A stretch of DNA of 64,000 nt from Tranzscheliella williamsii. Taxonomy: Eukaryota; Basidiomycota; Ustilaginomycetes; Ustilaginales; Ustilaginaceae. The stretch covers positions 248,001-312,000 of the forward strand of contig JALBYF010000003.1 in the NCBI GenBank assembly GCA_023212725.1, written 5' to 3'. Position numbers and translations under genes: made by a program. The notes beneath the pieces are model-generated. The model saw only the letters and a list, made by a program, of their open reading frames with translations. It was not told where the DNA came from and made no database searches. This document shows positions 19,201 through 29,800 of this stretch, piece after piece; position 1 is the stretch's first letter; every line of letters begins with the position of its first letter.

Positions 19201-19528
19201 CGTCGTCTTCGCCGGCGTCGCGTACATACCACCGGCGTCCGGCATCAACTACTCGTCCTGGTTCGCAGTCGGATTTATTTTCCAGTTCCTCGTGCGTAGG
19301 TACAACTTCCGCTGGTGGTCCAAGTACAACTTTGTGCTCGCCGCCGCGCTCGACTCGGGCACCATTATCTCCACCATCGTCGTCTTCTTTGCGCTGCTGC
19401 TGCCGAAGAACGGCCGCCTGCAAATCGACTGGTGGGGCAACCGGGTGGCCGGTGACACCAACGACCGCTGGGGCATGCCGCTCTTGTCTCCGCCCGAAGG
19501 CGGTTTCGGCCACGCGCCCCGCTTTTAG
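16250..19528 (+). CDS. OPT-family oligopeptide transporter
   Basis: 1092 residues from the ATG at 16250 (ACCATGA). A cytosolic N-terminal region of about 390 residues precedes the membrane domain; it begins with four or five repeats of a TTGRP unit (about 6-35) and is otherwise disordered and acidic. The membrane part (about 395-1080) has some 14-16 hydrophobic segments and the signatures of the peptide branch of the OPT family: SLNPGIYNIKEHA near 464 (NPG motif) and HYMKIPPR near 876 (KIPPR motif). Such proton-coupled transporters import tetra- and pentapeptides or glutathione at the plasma membrane. The substrate cannot be read from sequence. The gene is tandem with the PP4 subunit gene and converges closely on the phosphodiesterase gene (110 bp between stops). 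The 12-codon upstream ORF overlaps its start. Confidence 0.93.
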   Translation: MSSADRPTTGRPTTGRPTTGRPTTGKPLTGRPGTRGGTAAGRPPTQGQGAYQTQAGNVYMEEDWDEEEYESDDDGDVFAFVPPDLGPAPELHQNPLDPSIDNQNRQGGSSLPSPAVAHSPAADEETFYFDEATGAVYDAQGRLVDMSASNLGGDQLVQQHAISSQQPDLQHYASPRASHASEATANDLAQVRSAMPVEQQLQPRASTDNRSYESTSTISRDPTAMPLNHARSYAAFPSMDTLPEVDSQPASRSGASELRTSLPHGARDIGTTASGAISLDHAIPAQGKRQSAQIDAFSPSVPQLRRSPDSDEVKYPLDSGDYTFEDGYKEEFHMVDFQNELGQGRGLVHPAMESAETGARGVRMVELEMEMEEDSPYPEVRASVSNIDDTEMPVNTLRMWFISFVLTIIAAGANMFFSLRYPAPTFTSTIVLLVAYPIGKLLAAIMPIRVWTLPRWLGGAEFSLNPGIYNIKEHALTAIMASIAIVTAYSFNVIIVQTSERYYGERRSVGFDILFVLSAQTVGFGLAGMCRKFLVWPASMIWPQNLVAATILNTLHAEEDGADGTMTRFRFFSVFSIGAFCFYFVPGYLFTALSYFNWVCWIWPTNKRVNVVFGSISGLGLSVLTFDWTQVIYIGSPLVTPWWAECNIFAGFVGFIWIIAPIMYFCNVWSQSYLPFNSSSSWDRFGNAYNIAQVIPDGKNLDKDAYEAYSPLYLSTTLSLVYLTGFAMLTSVLTHTALYHGKALKKGLQKIRTEEDDVHAKFMRHYPETPDWWYACVFLVALVFGVVMVEVYDTDLPIWGLVISILIPMVYILPTGFVYAMTGQIIGTNLIGELIVGYMLPGKPLPNMIFKAFALQGLIGGLQFVQDLKLGHYMKIPPRLTFIAQLTGVVVACFVQLGVKEWMFSNIPDLCSPSQADSFTCPHISVFYTASLVWGAIGPARMFGSDSIYRPMYWAMLFGALIPVPFWLLARRFPRSWVRYISWPVVFAGVAYIPPASGINYSSWFAVGFIFQFLVRRYNFRWWSKYNFVLAAALDSGTIISTIVVFFALLLPKNGRLQIDWWGNRVAGDTNDRWGMPLLSPPEGGFGHAPRF
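16265..16362 (+). repeat. TTGRP-coding tandem repeat at the OPT N-terminus
   Basis: Degenerate 15-nt units (CCACCACAGGCCGTC-like) encode repeated Thr-Thr-Gly-Arg-Pro. The last copies are altered to Thr-Gly-Lys-Pro-Leu and Thr-Gly-Arg-Pro-Gly. Copy number may vary between strains. Confidence 0.75.
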
Positions 19529-19638
19529 TTGCGCCGTCTGGGCCTCCCTGTATTCTCGCTGCACCTTGCTTACTGCCATCTACCCCCGCCGTGAAATTTT
19601 TAGATCCTAGACTGTGTCGAGGCGGAGTGTGTGCGGGG

Positions 19639-21651
19639 CTAGCATTCGATGCGCATCCCCTTTTCGGCCATGACGAAGCGGACGCCGAGGTGGGCGTGGG
19701 CCTCTTCGGCGCGGAGCTCGTCGAGGATCTTGTGAGGGGCTGTGCGCGGGTCGACGCGGGGGGCGGTGTCTGTGCTGTGGCCGAGCGAGGCGGCGGCGGC
19801 CGAGGAGGCCGAGCAGGCCGAGGCTGGCGAGCTGGGGCGCGACTCGTCGAGAAACGTCGGGAAGAGCGCTGGCTTGACGTGGATCACGACGACCGCGAGC
19901 CCCGCGAGCTGCCCGTGCAGCTCGGCGTCCTGGTCGTACTCGCCACCGGCTGCGCCCGCCACCGCTGCCGTCCCCAGCGGCGACGGCGCCAGGTGCTGCG
20001 CATACCGCACCTCGCCGTGCTTGGCACTGCGCGTCGGACTCCCTCCCGCGCCCCCGCTCCGGCTGCTCGAACTCGACACCCGCCGCACCCGCTCCCGACA
20101 CCGCTTCACCAGCTGCGCCAGCACGCGCAGCTCGTCAAACAGATGCTCCACCGACAGATGGCCGTACAAAAACTCGGTCGGATGGTGGCGCGGGAAGCTG
20201 CATTCCAAAAACACCGCGCTCAGCTTGCCGTCGGCAAACCGTTCCGCTGCGTGGCTCCACACCTGCCGATTCCGCGGGCTCTTGGATACGCAGTCCGGCT
20301 CCACATCGCCAAAGAAGAGCACGTCCCGGTCGTGGCCGTTGTGCGTGATGAAGAAGGCGGTAGAGTCGAGCGAGGGAGGTGATCGATCGATCGAGACTCG
20401 CCGTGGCGGATGGCGTCCCGCTGATGGCTGCGGACCGGCGGCAGGAGACCATGCAGATGGAGGAGGAGTGTAGCGTTCCGAACCCTGTGCTGTGCGAGGG
20501 CGTCGCGCCTTGACCGCTCCTTGCTGTGAAAAGGAAGGGCCTGGTGCCTGTGACGTGGATCCTGCCGAGAGCTCCGAAGGCGGGTAGGCCGATGAAGTCG
20601 AGGCAGCGGGCGCAGCCCTGCGAGCGACGGAAGCGCGCGGAGAGACAGACTCGCCAGGCTTTGGAAAGCCAGATTCGCCCGGAGCGAGAGACCCATTAGC
20701 CGCACGAGGCGACGCAGGGAAGGGGCTATTGAACAAAGGGCGGCCTGAGGCCGGCTGAGCAGATGAGGGTGGAGGATCGTTAGCATGCGCTGCGTTGTCC
20801 ATAGCCCGCGCGCGTTCGTCGACGCCGCGCGAGAGCTGGAAGGAAGCCATCTGCGAACTGAGAGGAAGAGAGTTGCGCTTGTTAAAGTAGTTTTGACTGA
20901 GCGGCAGGGGTGCATAGGTTGGAGTCGGCGGCGCCGGTGGCACGGACGGGTTGAGGCCATGCGAGAGGGCAAAGGGCAAGACGCTGAGCGCGTTGAGAAT
21001 CGAGTGCGGGCGTTGATTCTCGAGGCTGCGCATGTGGTACATGGTGTAAGGTTCGTCTTCCTTCCAGGACGCCAGCTTGGGCCAGATCTTGCCGTTAAAC
21101 ATTTCGAGAATGTTTTCCAGGGTAGGTCGGAGGCCGAAGACGACCCTCTTGCCGGGTAAGGAGGCGGAACCCAGGACGAGGCCCAAGATGTGATCGAGGT
21201 GAGCATGGGATATCAGGAAGGCTTGAGAGAAAGAGGCCATCAAGCCGGCTCGCAGATAGGCAGAGGGAGTGGTGGAGGGAAACTCAAAGTCGTGAAAGGC
21301 CGAATCGGGCCCATGCTGCTCCAGGACGTCGGTCAGGGCTCCAAGCCAGGATCCGCCTTCGACGACGATGGAGCCATCCTGCCAGTCGGCATCCGCGGGT
21401 TTCAGCAGATAGCAGGAGCAGTCTCCCTCCAGCGGGCCGCCACCAGTGCCGAGACAGACGAAGCTGAAGGAGGCGGGTCGATCGTCGGGATGGAGGGTAA
21501 CTCGAGGCTGCCTTCGCCTGCGCTGGGAGACGAGATCGGTGGCCGAGTAGAACGACTGTTCTGATTGGACCGAGCCCCTCCTCTGTTCGTGCTGCATGCT
21601 GTGACTGCTGTCGCTTGTCTGCTGAGGGACCGAGAGGGATTGAGACGCCAT
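19639..21651 (-). CDS. PDE1: Class II 3',5'-cyclic-nucleotide phosphodiesterase
   Basis: 670 residues from the ATG at 21651. It belongs to the class II (yeast Pde1-type) phosphodiesterases of the metallo-beta-lactamase fold, which hydrolyse cAMP and lower protein kinase A signalling. The fold starts at SFVCLGTGGGPLEGDCSCYLL (about 49), and the metal motif HAHLDH is at residues 149-154, within SQAFLISHAHLDHILGLVLG. Later come THNGHDRDVLFFGDVEPDC and FLECSFPRHHPTEFLYGHLS, which supply the remaining His/Asp ligands. A long, low-complexity Ser/Pro/Ala insertion (about 250-430) separates the two halves and makes the protein larger than the yeast enzyme (369). The final part VIHVKPALFPT and the tail complete the domain. 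In smut fungi cAMP signalling controls mating and dimorphism (family knowledge). The start follows a CT-rich leader. Confidence 0.94.
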   Translation of the reverse strand: MASQSLSVPQQTSDSSHSMQHEQRRGSVQSEQSFYSATDLVSQRRRRQPRVTLHPDDRPASFSFVCLGTGGGPLEGDCSCYLLKPADADWQDGSIVVEGGSWLGALTDVLEQHGPDSAFHDFEFPSTTPSAYLRAGLMASFSQAFLISHAHLDHILGLVLGSASLPGKRVVFGLRPTLENILEMFNGKIWPKLASWKEDEPYTMYHMRSLENQRPHSILNALSVLPFALSHGLNPSVPPAPPTPTYAPLPLSQNYFNKRNSLPLSSQMASFQLSRGVDERARAMDNAAHANDPPPSSAQPASGRPLFNSPFPASPRAANGSLAPGESGFPKPGESVSPRASVARRAAPAASTSSAYPPSELSAGSTSQAPGPSFSQQGAVKARRPRTAQGSERYTPPPSAWSPAAGPQPSAGRHPPRRVSIDRSPPSLDSTAFFITHNGHDRDVLFFGDVEPDCVSKSPRNRQVWSHAAERFADGKLSAVFLECSFPRHHPTEFLYGHLSVEHLFDELRVLAQLVKRCRERVRRVSSSSSRSGGAGGSPTRSAKHGEVRYAQHLAPSPLGTAAVAGAAGGEYDQDAELHGQLAGLAVVVIHVKPALFPTFLDESRPSSPASACSASSAAAASLGHSTDTAPRVDPRTAPHKILDELRAEEAHAHLGVRFVMAEKGMRIEC

Positions 21652-23893
21652 CCTGCGGAGCGTGGATGCGGCACCCGGAAGCGCTCACACAAGGGCCTAG
21701 GTAGAAAGCCAAATCGATCGTCGAGACTTGCCAAAACACAGAAATGCAGGCGCCCAGCTTACGACGGCACGACTAGAGGCTGCAGAGATCGAAGTACTGA
21801 CGGACCGGCAACCTGCACCGAAGGCGAATGAGGCAAGGCGGTGTGGCGGTGACTTGATGCTGATTCGGAGCGAAAAGTCGGAGCGAGAAGAAGCGCGTTT
21901 GGCGAATGCCAAGAGAGGGATATGAATGGAGGAAGGACAATGCTGAAAGCGGCGGCAGATGTATGAAGCGAGTGCCGTAGTGGTGGGCCGCGGGTGGAGG
22001 CAGCAGCGCTGCCGATCTGATGGGACGAGCGCAGAAATAGAGCGGGATCGCAGATGAAGATCGCGTCTGAAAGGTCGGCTCGCTCGCTTCACCGCTGAAC
22101 GTCTGCAGCTAGGGCGATGGGCGAAAGCAATACCGAGGTGGAGCGGAGCAAGAAGAAGCGGACGACAACGCCGCGCGCAATGGAATGGATCAGAGAAGCG
22201 AGGGAAGAGCAGACATTCTGCGGCCCAGGAGCGCGGTTGTCGGCTGCAAGCAAGGGAAGAAGCGCCTTGGCACTTGAACCTAGCGGCAGAACGAAACGGC
22301 AAGGTACAAGGTGTGCCTGGCAGCAGGGCTCTCTTGCGAAGAAGGGAGTGTCGGCCGGGCGAGGTAAGCCAGGCTACTGGCAAGGAGGGATTGAAGTTGA
22401 TGAGATACGGCGGCGGCTATGCGCGTGCGACAGGGAGACGAAGGGTGCAGTCACGTCGAAAAGATGGAGCAAGAAGCCGCGGACGGACTTAGCCGGACCC
22501 GCCACAATCAAAGTACAAGTGCGACGTGAGCCCAAGGCCAGCGGAGAGACGTCGAACTGGTACCAACGGGAAATTTTACGGCAGGCTGCTTGGGCAAAGT
22601 CGGGTTCGAGGTACAGCAGCCGGTGCACAGAAGAGAGGCGCGGACGGTGTAAAGAAGAAAGGCGGGACGGGTTCGCCAGAGGAGCGGGGTGGTGGATGCG
22701 ATCGATCCAAGCCGATGTGAGTGGAGATGGCGCGGGAGAGGTGAGAGTGGTGGGAGGATGAGAGTCGAGCTGAGTCGCAATCGGCGCAGTCGAAAGGACG
22801 AATCGGGACAGAACAAAGCTGTCTTGGTCAAGTATAGCAGCTTAACTTGGAGGATTTTACTTAGCAGAGGCCCGAGCCGAGTAGCCATGACATGGACAGG
22901 CAGCGGAGAATCTCGATTGCCATCTCCCTCTCGCTCGCATCACACTCCCGAATCACACAGAAAAACAAAATCCCAGCAGCACCGCTAAGGAGCAAAATCG
23001 CAAGCTTGCAAGAGCTGTATTCCTCTTCGCTTACTTTCTGATTGTGATTGGCACGGCTTGCATTAATTTGGGTGTTCCGGCAGTTCGACGTGAGCCTTTC
23101 GATGTGCAGGCGACGCACCATCTTGGCGGACCAACCGAGAGACCAGACGGATGACCCAGCGCGCGGGAACCGAACTTACTTACAGACCCTCACAATCACA
23201 ATCACGATCACAATCGCCTCACAGTCACGAATCACCTTCACGATGATTGTGATTTCTGATCGTCTTCCGATTCTGGATGTCAAATTGTGATGTGACTCGA
23301 AGGGGGTGTGACTGTGAGGTGTTTTGGGGGGACGGCGGAGTCGCGTCGCCTTGCGCGTTGGTTGCTGGGACAGATTGCGGTGGGGTGTGGTAGGGAAAAA
23401 GAGCAGGTGGCCATCGGGGAGGAGCGGCGCTGGGAGGGGTTGGGATGGCGGTGCGCATGGCCGAGCGGCATGATGCTGCAGGGCGGGCGATGCGCACGCG
23501 GCCAACGACGTTTCCGCAGCGCCGGTGTGGCACAGCTCTGGCGCGGTGATGCACCAAGGCCGTGCACAAGCGCATAGCAGTGGCGCTCAGCGTGCCTGCT
23601 GCGCTTATGCCGTTGCTCGCGTGGTCGCAGCCACATGCCCTACTCAACGCGCCATGTTAGATCCGCCATGAGCATCCCACACAAGAATAGGAGTCCCGAT
23701 CCTGCAAATCCAATCAATATCATAACCCAGAACAAAATGTCTGCACCTTGATATCTGAACGGGATCATACTGTGTCTTTAAAAACTATGTGTATAGGTGT
23801 ACAAGGCCAACGACGTGTCCGTCTGGGGCAGTATATGCAATGGCTTTGTACAGATGCGAGTGGGGTGAGGGAGCGTGTGCAGGTACTGCGCGA
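21652..23893. promoter_or_regulatory. PDE1 upstream region and TOM1-type 3' flank; no HECT remnant
   Basis: 2.2 kb. From 21652 to about 22800 the + strand is purine-rich, so the PDE1 sense strand is CT-rich, as in fungal leaders and promoters. A CACAAT-type repeat lies at 23190-23254. I searched by eye for HECT signatures in the minus frames and saw none. Confidence 0.55.
23190..23254. repeat. CACAAT hexamer repeats with an inverted copy
   Basis: Four CACRAT units lie at 23191-23214. AATCACAATC (23194-23203) is exactly inverted as GATTGTGATT (23245-23254), so a stem with a 41-nt loop is possible. Similar CACAAT runs occur at 49241-49273. Confidence 0.65.
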
Positions 23894-26800
23894 TTAGCGG
23901 CCGGTCATGATGTAGTCGAGTGCGCGGAGGCTGCGCAGGAGGATCGCCTGTGCGCTGGCGGGGCTGGCGAGGCCGGCGAGCGCCTTGGACTCGATACGGG
24001 GGCCGACCGTCATGGGCGCGTCTCTGCCCGCGGCTCTCGTTCCGGGAACAGCAAGGTCCGAGCGCGCGCCTGGTACGGCTGCGGTTGCGGATGCGGCTCC
24101 TGATTCGGCCGGCGGAGTTTCTTCGCCGCTCGGCCTCTTGCCCGCTTCATCCTCCTCCTCCTCCACCGGTTCTGGCAGCGTCGCCAGCAGGACGTCCAGA
24201 TCGACCACCAACGACTTGGACGCTTCATCCGCCTGCGTTTGCAGCGCTGCACAGATCACCTCTCGCGCACCATCGATAACCGACAGATGCGACGCGACCG
24301 CCAGCGTGTGTTGGAATCCCTTGCTCGAAATCGCCGTCGCCAGAGGCTTGACAATGTTCGACAGCCGATCCGCCGGGATCACCGGCATGCTGGTCAGAGC
24401 ACCCTCGCCCATCGGCCCCTTGCTCGTCTCCTGCTGCTCGGTAGGTGCTGCCACTCTCCCCGGTGTGTGCAGTTCGGCATCGGTGGCCTGACCATCCGCA
24501 CCTTGAGTGCCTTCCATGTTGGTAGCAGGGCGGAAATTCGGGGCAGAAACGGTAGCGGCACCCGAGCTCCCGGCCGTGGCCGCACTGGCAGCGCCATCAT
24601 TGTCTGGCTTTTTCTTCTCCTCTGGCTTTGGCACCGACAGCAACGGCTTGGTGATCGTGCTAAGCAGCGCCAGCAGCGAGTCCACCAGCTGGCTGTTGGA
24701 TAAGATGGTTTCCTTCGATAAAAGACCCAGCAGAACATTGATCGGCGCGTTCGCCCCCTGGAAGCGCTCCCTCTCCTTCTCCTTCTCCTTGCCCTTGGAC
24801 CGCTTGGGTGGCTTCGAGTCATCCCGCAAGAAGTAGAGCGCTGCCTGTGTGTTGGTTGCGGTCAGATGCAGCAGAGTATCGATACTGCGCGAAGCAATCA
24901 AGAACGGTGCCTCGTCTCCGGTTCGCGAAAGAGGCGCAACAGACCCGGAACCCGTCGAGCTCGGTGTATTGGCAGAGGCCAGCAACGCACTGGCTGGACC
25001 CGAGTTGGAACGCCTGGGACTAGGGCGAGAAGGAGTCGAATGGATCCGGCTGGCTCGGTTGCTCATACTGACAAACGACCGATCGACGGCATGGGCATCA
25101 ACCGATCCCTCTGAAACCACCATAAGCAGCAGATTCAGCAGTTCTGATCGAGTCTTTGCATTCTCCGAAAGATTGGCAAGTACCTTGTGAAGCGCCGTCT
25201 GCTTGCCATTCATTTGCGGGAAGAAAAGCAGACGCACCAGCGTCGCCACGCCGGACTTGTCCAGCAGCTGGATGGCATCGCGCGGTCCAGCTTTCTTGTC
25301 CGCGGTCGCAGCTGCGCCACCCGCCGAACGCGAGCTAGTAAGGCCAAACAGTCCTCCAGCAGGATGGCTCGTCACCGGTCTGGACTCGGCCTCGAGGGCC
25401 GGTCGCGCTCGGACCGTTCCACTCGATTCGTCCTGCGTCCCCTCATCCTCGTCCAGTCGACGATGCTGTCGTCGGCGCATACTGTTCACTTCGGCGAGCA
25501 TGTGTTCGGGAAGCGTGTCGAGGAAGTCATCGTCCTGATCCATCAGCACATGTTCCAACAGGCCGCTGGAAACGTCGGGTCTTTCGCCGTTCGCCGCGTG
25601 GGCTGAGCCAGCACGAGGAGCCACCGCGGCCGCCTCGCCTTCGCCAGTGCTCTGGCTCTGGCTTTGGGCGGATGGATCGTTGCCACGGCTGGCCATCTGC
25701 TCCCGCAATCTTCGCCGAGTGCTCTCAATGGCTTCTTGCTGGATGACTTCCGCTCGAAGCTCCGGCGGCAAGGCGTCCAGAAATTCGGGCGCAATACTCG
25801 TGGGCTGAGGCAGACTGCTAGTCGCCTCAGCAGCTCTGCGCTCGCGGAAGTGTTGATTCAAGACCTCTTCTCGCAGCTCGTCCGGAAGTGCCTCAAGGAA
25901 CGTCGGGTCGATACCAGTGTCAGTAATATCAATCTCTTCCCCATTGATAACCGTTGTAGTTCTCGGTGCGGCAGGCGCAGCACCTGCTTCATCTTCGGTA
26001 GCGGTAGTGCTCACGTCAGGAGCGCCAGTGTGCTCAGTAGCGGCGGGCGGCTCGCTAGCGGCGACGGGCTCAGCCTCCACCATCTCTACGTCTTCCTGGG
26101 CGGGGGGAAGAACCGCCACAGGCTCAGCTGCAGAACCAGCAACAGGCGGTTCCGCTCGACTTTCAACCTGAGGTCTGGAAGCGGGTGCATCTGCAATCGT
26201 GGTGTCTTGAGGCTGGATCTGAATCTCAGTATCGTCTTCGTGCTCTCGAGCTCGCCGTTGCGCTTCTCGCAATCGTTCTTGCGCGGCTTCAAGCTCGGTC
26301 TCCGTGCGCTCCTTCTCTTCTCGAAGCTTCTCAAGCTGAGCTTCGGCTTCATCGCGAGTCTGTTTATCCTCCTCGAGCTTCTTGCGATCCTGCTCGAGTT
26401 TCTTTCTCATCTCGGCACGGTTCTTCTTGAAACCGGGCATCAGGGCATTGATAAGATGCCCTCGCATCTTGGTGGTACGTTCGTTGGAGATAGCCGACGA
26501 AGGCAGCAGAATCAGTGCCTCTTCCGCCCACCGTGTGATCGTAGGCTGCGGAGAGAACGACTGCGCCAAATTGACCGGGTCGTTCCGTGCCGCCTCCTGA
26601 CGGCTGTTGGACTGTCGATTCGCCGACGTTACTTCAGCTGCGTGATGCGGCTGTGGGCCGTGAGCATGATGATGGTGGCCTCCGCGGTTGCCTCGACCCA
26701 TTTCCACGCCGTCGATGCGCATGCTACCGTTGTTACCCAGTTCGATTCGGATGTCCTGGTTGGCTCCGCCGCGGGTCAGGAGGTTCTCCAGGAATTGAAG

Positions 26801-29800
26801 TGCTCCCTCACCCACAAAATCTTCAATGGACTGAGCCCAGCCGGAATAAGCAGATGGAAGCTGGCCGGATGAGGCGTGGCGCGAGGATCGTCCGCCGGCT
26901 TGTCGACTCGCATCCGCCTCTGACCGATCAACAAGTAGAGGATGGGTGCCAACCTCGTCGCCCTGAGTAGTGCTGCGGCGAGGAGCAAGCATCGAATCAA
27001 AGTCAAGCAGATTTCTCCGCCGATGTCCGCCCGTACCCCGTGACACGTTCTCGAGCGCATTGGGAAGGAAGAAGTTCGGGGGGAAGATACCAGAAGAACG
27101 AGGTCGGTCTCGAGCCGGACCCGAAGATGTAGCGATAGGATCGGCCACAGCCGTCCAGCTCCAGTTGGCACCGAAGCGGTCGTCCGTCTGACTGGGGCCC
27201 GCGAACTCCTCCGCCAGCTCCAGCTGCGAGAGTTCCGAATTCTCCATGACATCATCAATGGATTCGTCGTCCATCATGTCGCCTTCTTCATCGTCATCCA
27301 TCATGGCGTCAACGTGAAGATGATCGCCATCTATCACAGTGGGATCCAGCGCCTCCTCGAACGCCTCCTGCATCTCGGAGGCATCTTCACCGTCTTCAAA
27401 GACAAAGTCGAGCGCCTCCTCGTCGTCGTCGCCAAGCTCATCCTCGTCATCTTCGTCCGTCCATTCATGCTCTTCGCCATCGACACTGATCCCGTCATCA
27501 GAGCCGGCTTCGCTGCCGCTCTCCGAGCCGGAACCTGAACCGTCCATGTCAGTATCATCCCCTGAAGAGAGCTCAACGACTCGCGGTTCGTCGCCATCCT
27601 CGTCATCGTCTTCATCGCTGCTGAGCTCGCTGCCGGTTTCCGTATCGTACTCCTCCATCTCTATGTCGTCTTCATCCTCCATTTCTTCATCCGACATCTC
27701 GTCGTCTTCGAAGCCTTGCTCCATTTCGCCGGTATGCATACCAAGGGATGAGTTTCTGTAGAAGTCAGGGGTGTCTTCGCGGCCCATCTCGTGCTCATCC
27801 TCATCATCGAACTCTTCGTCCATGTCGTAGTCCGAAGACAGCGATGAGTCGTCATCGGACGAGTCCATCGCTGATTTAGCTGCCTGCCTGTCCCTGGCTT
27901 TGCCCATCTTGATTGCAACCTTCGTGAGATGCTCCAGAGGACGCAAAATAGCCTCGAGCAGAGATTTAACGGTGGGGAGGTTGAGATCGACATCGGCGAT
28001 GGCACTGGTCAAGACGGTGACGAAATTCTTTTCCAACATCGTCTTTGCCATATGAAGAGTAAGGTCTTCAGTCTGCTTGCCCCCGGTGCTGTTCGGGCGC
28101 GCGATGAGAAGGCGGTAACAGAGATCACTCAGAGCAAAGAGTCGCCCATATCTGACCTCGATCGGTTCGGTTGACGATGCCGCCTCCTTGATCGCCTTGA
28201 CAATGGCGTCCAACACCACTTTGCGTACGTTGACCAGATCCGCAGACACCTCTTTGATATCAATGTGGATCGAGACGTCGGCTGTCAGAGCAACAATGAC
28301 GGACATGGCCCAATTAGAATGCGCCATCTTCTTGCGAAGCTCGTTGCTCCCGTACGAGCTTAGAAAACCGGCGGGAACCAAATCCGTTAAGAAGATGCTC
28401 AAGACACCACTCTTGTTCTTGAAATTTTCTTTCGCACCAGGAGTGCTGGGTAGCCATTGAGGAGCGACGATGGTTGAAGCCGCTTGTGCTGCCAGTCGCT
28501 TCTTGTTGAAGTTGATGAAGGACATCTTGCAAGCAGTATACGAGGACAAGAGTTCGGTCAGACACTGCATGAGGAAACAGACGTAAAAGAAAGAAATATC
28601 TTCTTGCTTCGCTTCCTCTGTTCTTTCTGCAGTTGCTGGGCCGGCAACACCTTCTGGAAGCGATCCGGATGCCTCTTCACCCTCAGTTTTGGCGCCAGAA
28701 GGAGCAGCGGTGGTCTGCTCTTGTTGCTTCTTGCTCGAGGCCATTGGGGTCTCCCGATTGACCCTGAGCAGCTCCGAAAGCAAGAAACCCATCAGACTGT
28801 CTAGCTCGTCGGTGGCAGGAACAGCTGATTGATGCTGTGATGTCGGTTTGAAGAAGGAAGCTTCGTCTTGTTGCAGCTTTGTCGGACTCTTGTTGAACTC
28901 GGCAGAGCTTTCCGCCGCCTTGGCGCCTTCGGCAGTAACGTCCATCGGATCGTCTCCCAACCTAAGACTTGCCAAACTCGCCTGCCCGTTGCCGGCAAGA
29001 TCGGAGGGTGTCTCTTTGCCGCTGGCCGACGAGGTGTTCACGTTCTCAAGCAGCTTGAGGTGACCGCTACCTTTGGTCGGCGAATATTCCGTCATCTCAA
29101 CCTTGGCAACCGCGGACTCGAGGAAGACGTCTGGGTCCCTAAGTACCGCCGAGTCGAGCTGACGGACAAGCGCCGAGGTATCAATCACCTTGTTGCGTGA
29201 CTGGGCCACGAAACTGTGAATTTCTTGCCTCATGACTGCTGCTAGTGTCTCGGCATCTTCGACGACATGGCGCAGCACCAGAACGACGAACGGCTGACAG
29301 CCGGACACGTCCTTGGGATCGAGCATCTTGAAAGGCTCAAACATTAGCTGGATGCCTCCTTCTCGAACGAATCGGGTGGCAAATGTGTGACTCCTTGTGA
29401 TAACGGACAATAGCCGGAAGGCAGCGAGAAGATCGTTTCGGTCCAGTCTGGCGGCCTCGCGGAAGACTTGCAGAACGAATTCGAAGAGGGAATCTGATAC
29501 TGACAACCAATTAACTCGCACTTTCAAGTCAGCAGGCTCGAGTTCCGGATCGGCGGGTTTGTCCTCAGGTTCCTCATCGACGCCAGCGCTTTCCAGAGAG
29601 GCCTCATCTACTTTGACCTCGATGTTATCCTCAGCATAGCCAAGGATTGCAACAACAATAAGAATCAGAGGTGCCAGCCACTTCGGTTGAGGCGGCCCTG
29701 CTACGCTGGCTTCTTCCCTCCCTGTGACATCCGTTATTTCGGCGCTAGGCAAAACAGACGCATTCAGAGCGCTGCCCGGCTGCTGTCGGGACCCATACAC

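Noticed and set aside
18635..19579. Long minus-strand frame antisense to the OPT gene
   Set aside because: It mirrors the GC-rich coding strand of OPT and has a low-complexity, Arg/Asp-rich composition typical of a shadow.
21697..23893. Possible decayed HECT domain downstream of the TOM1-type gene
   Set aside because: None of the minus-strand frames shows conserved HECT residues; the sequence is low-complexity and leader-like.
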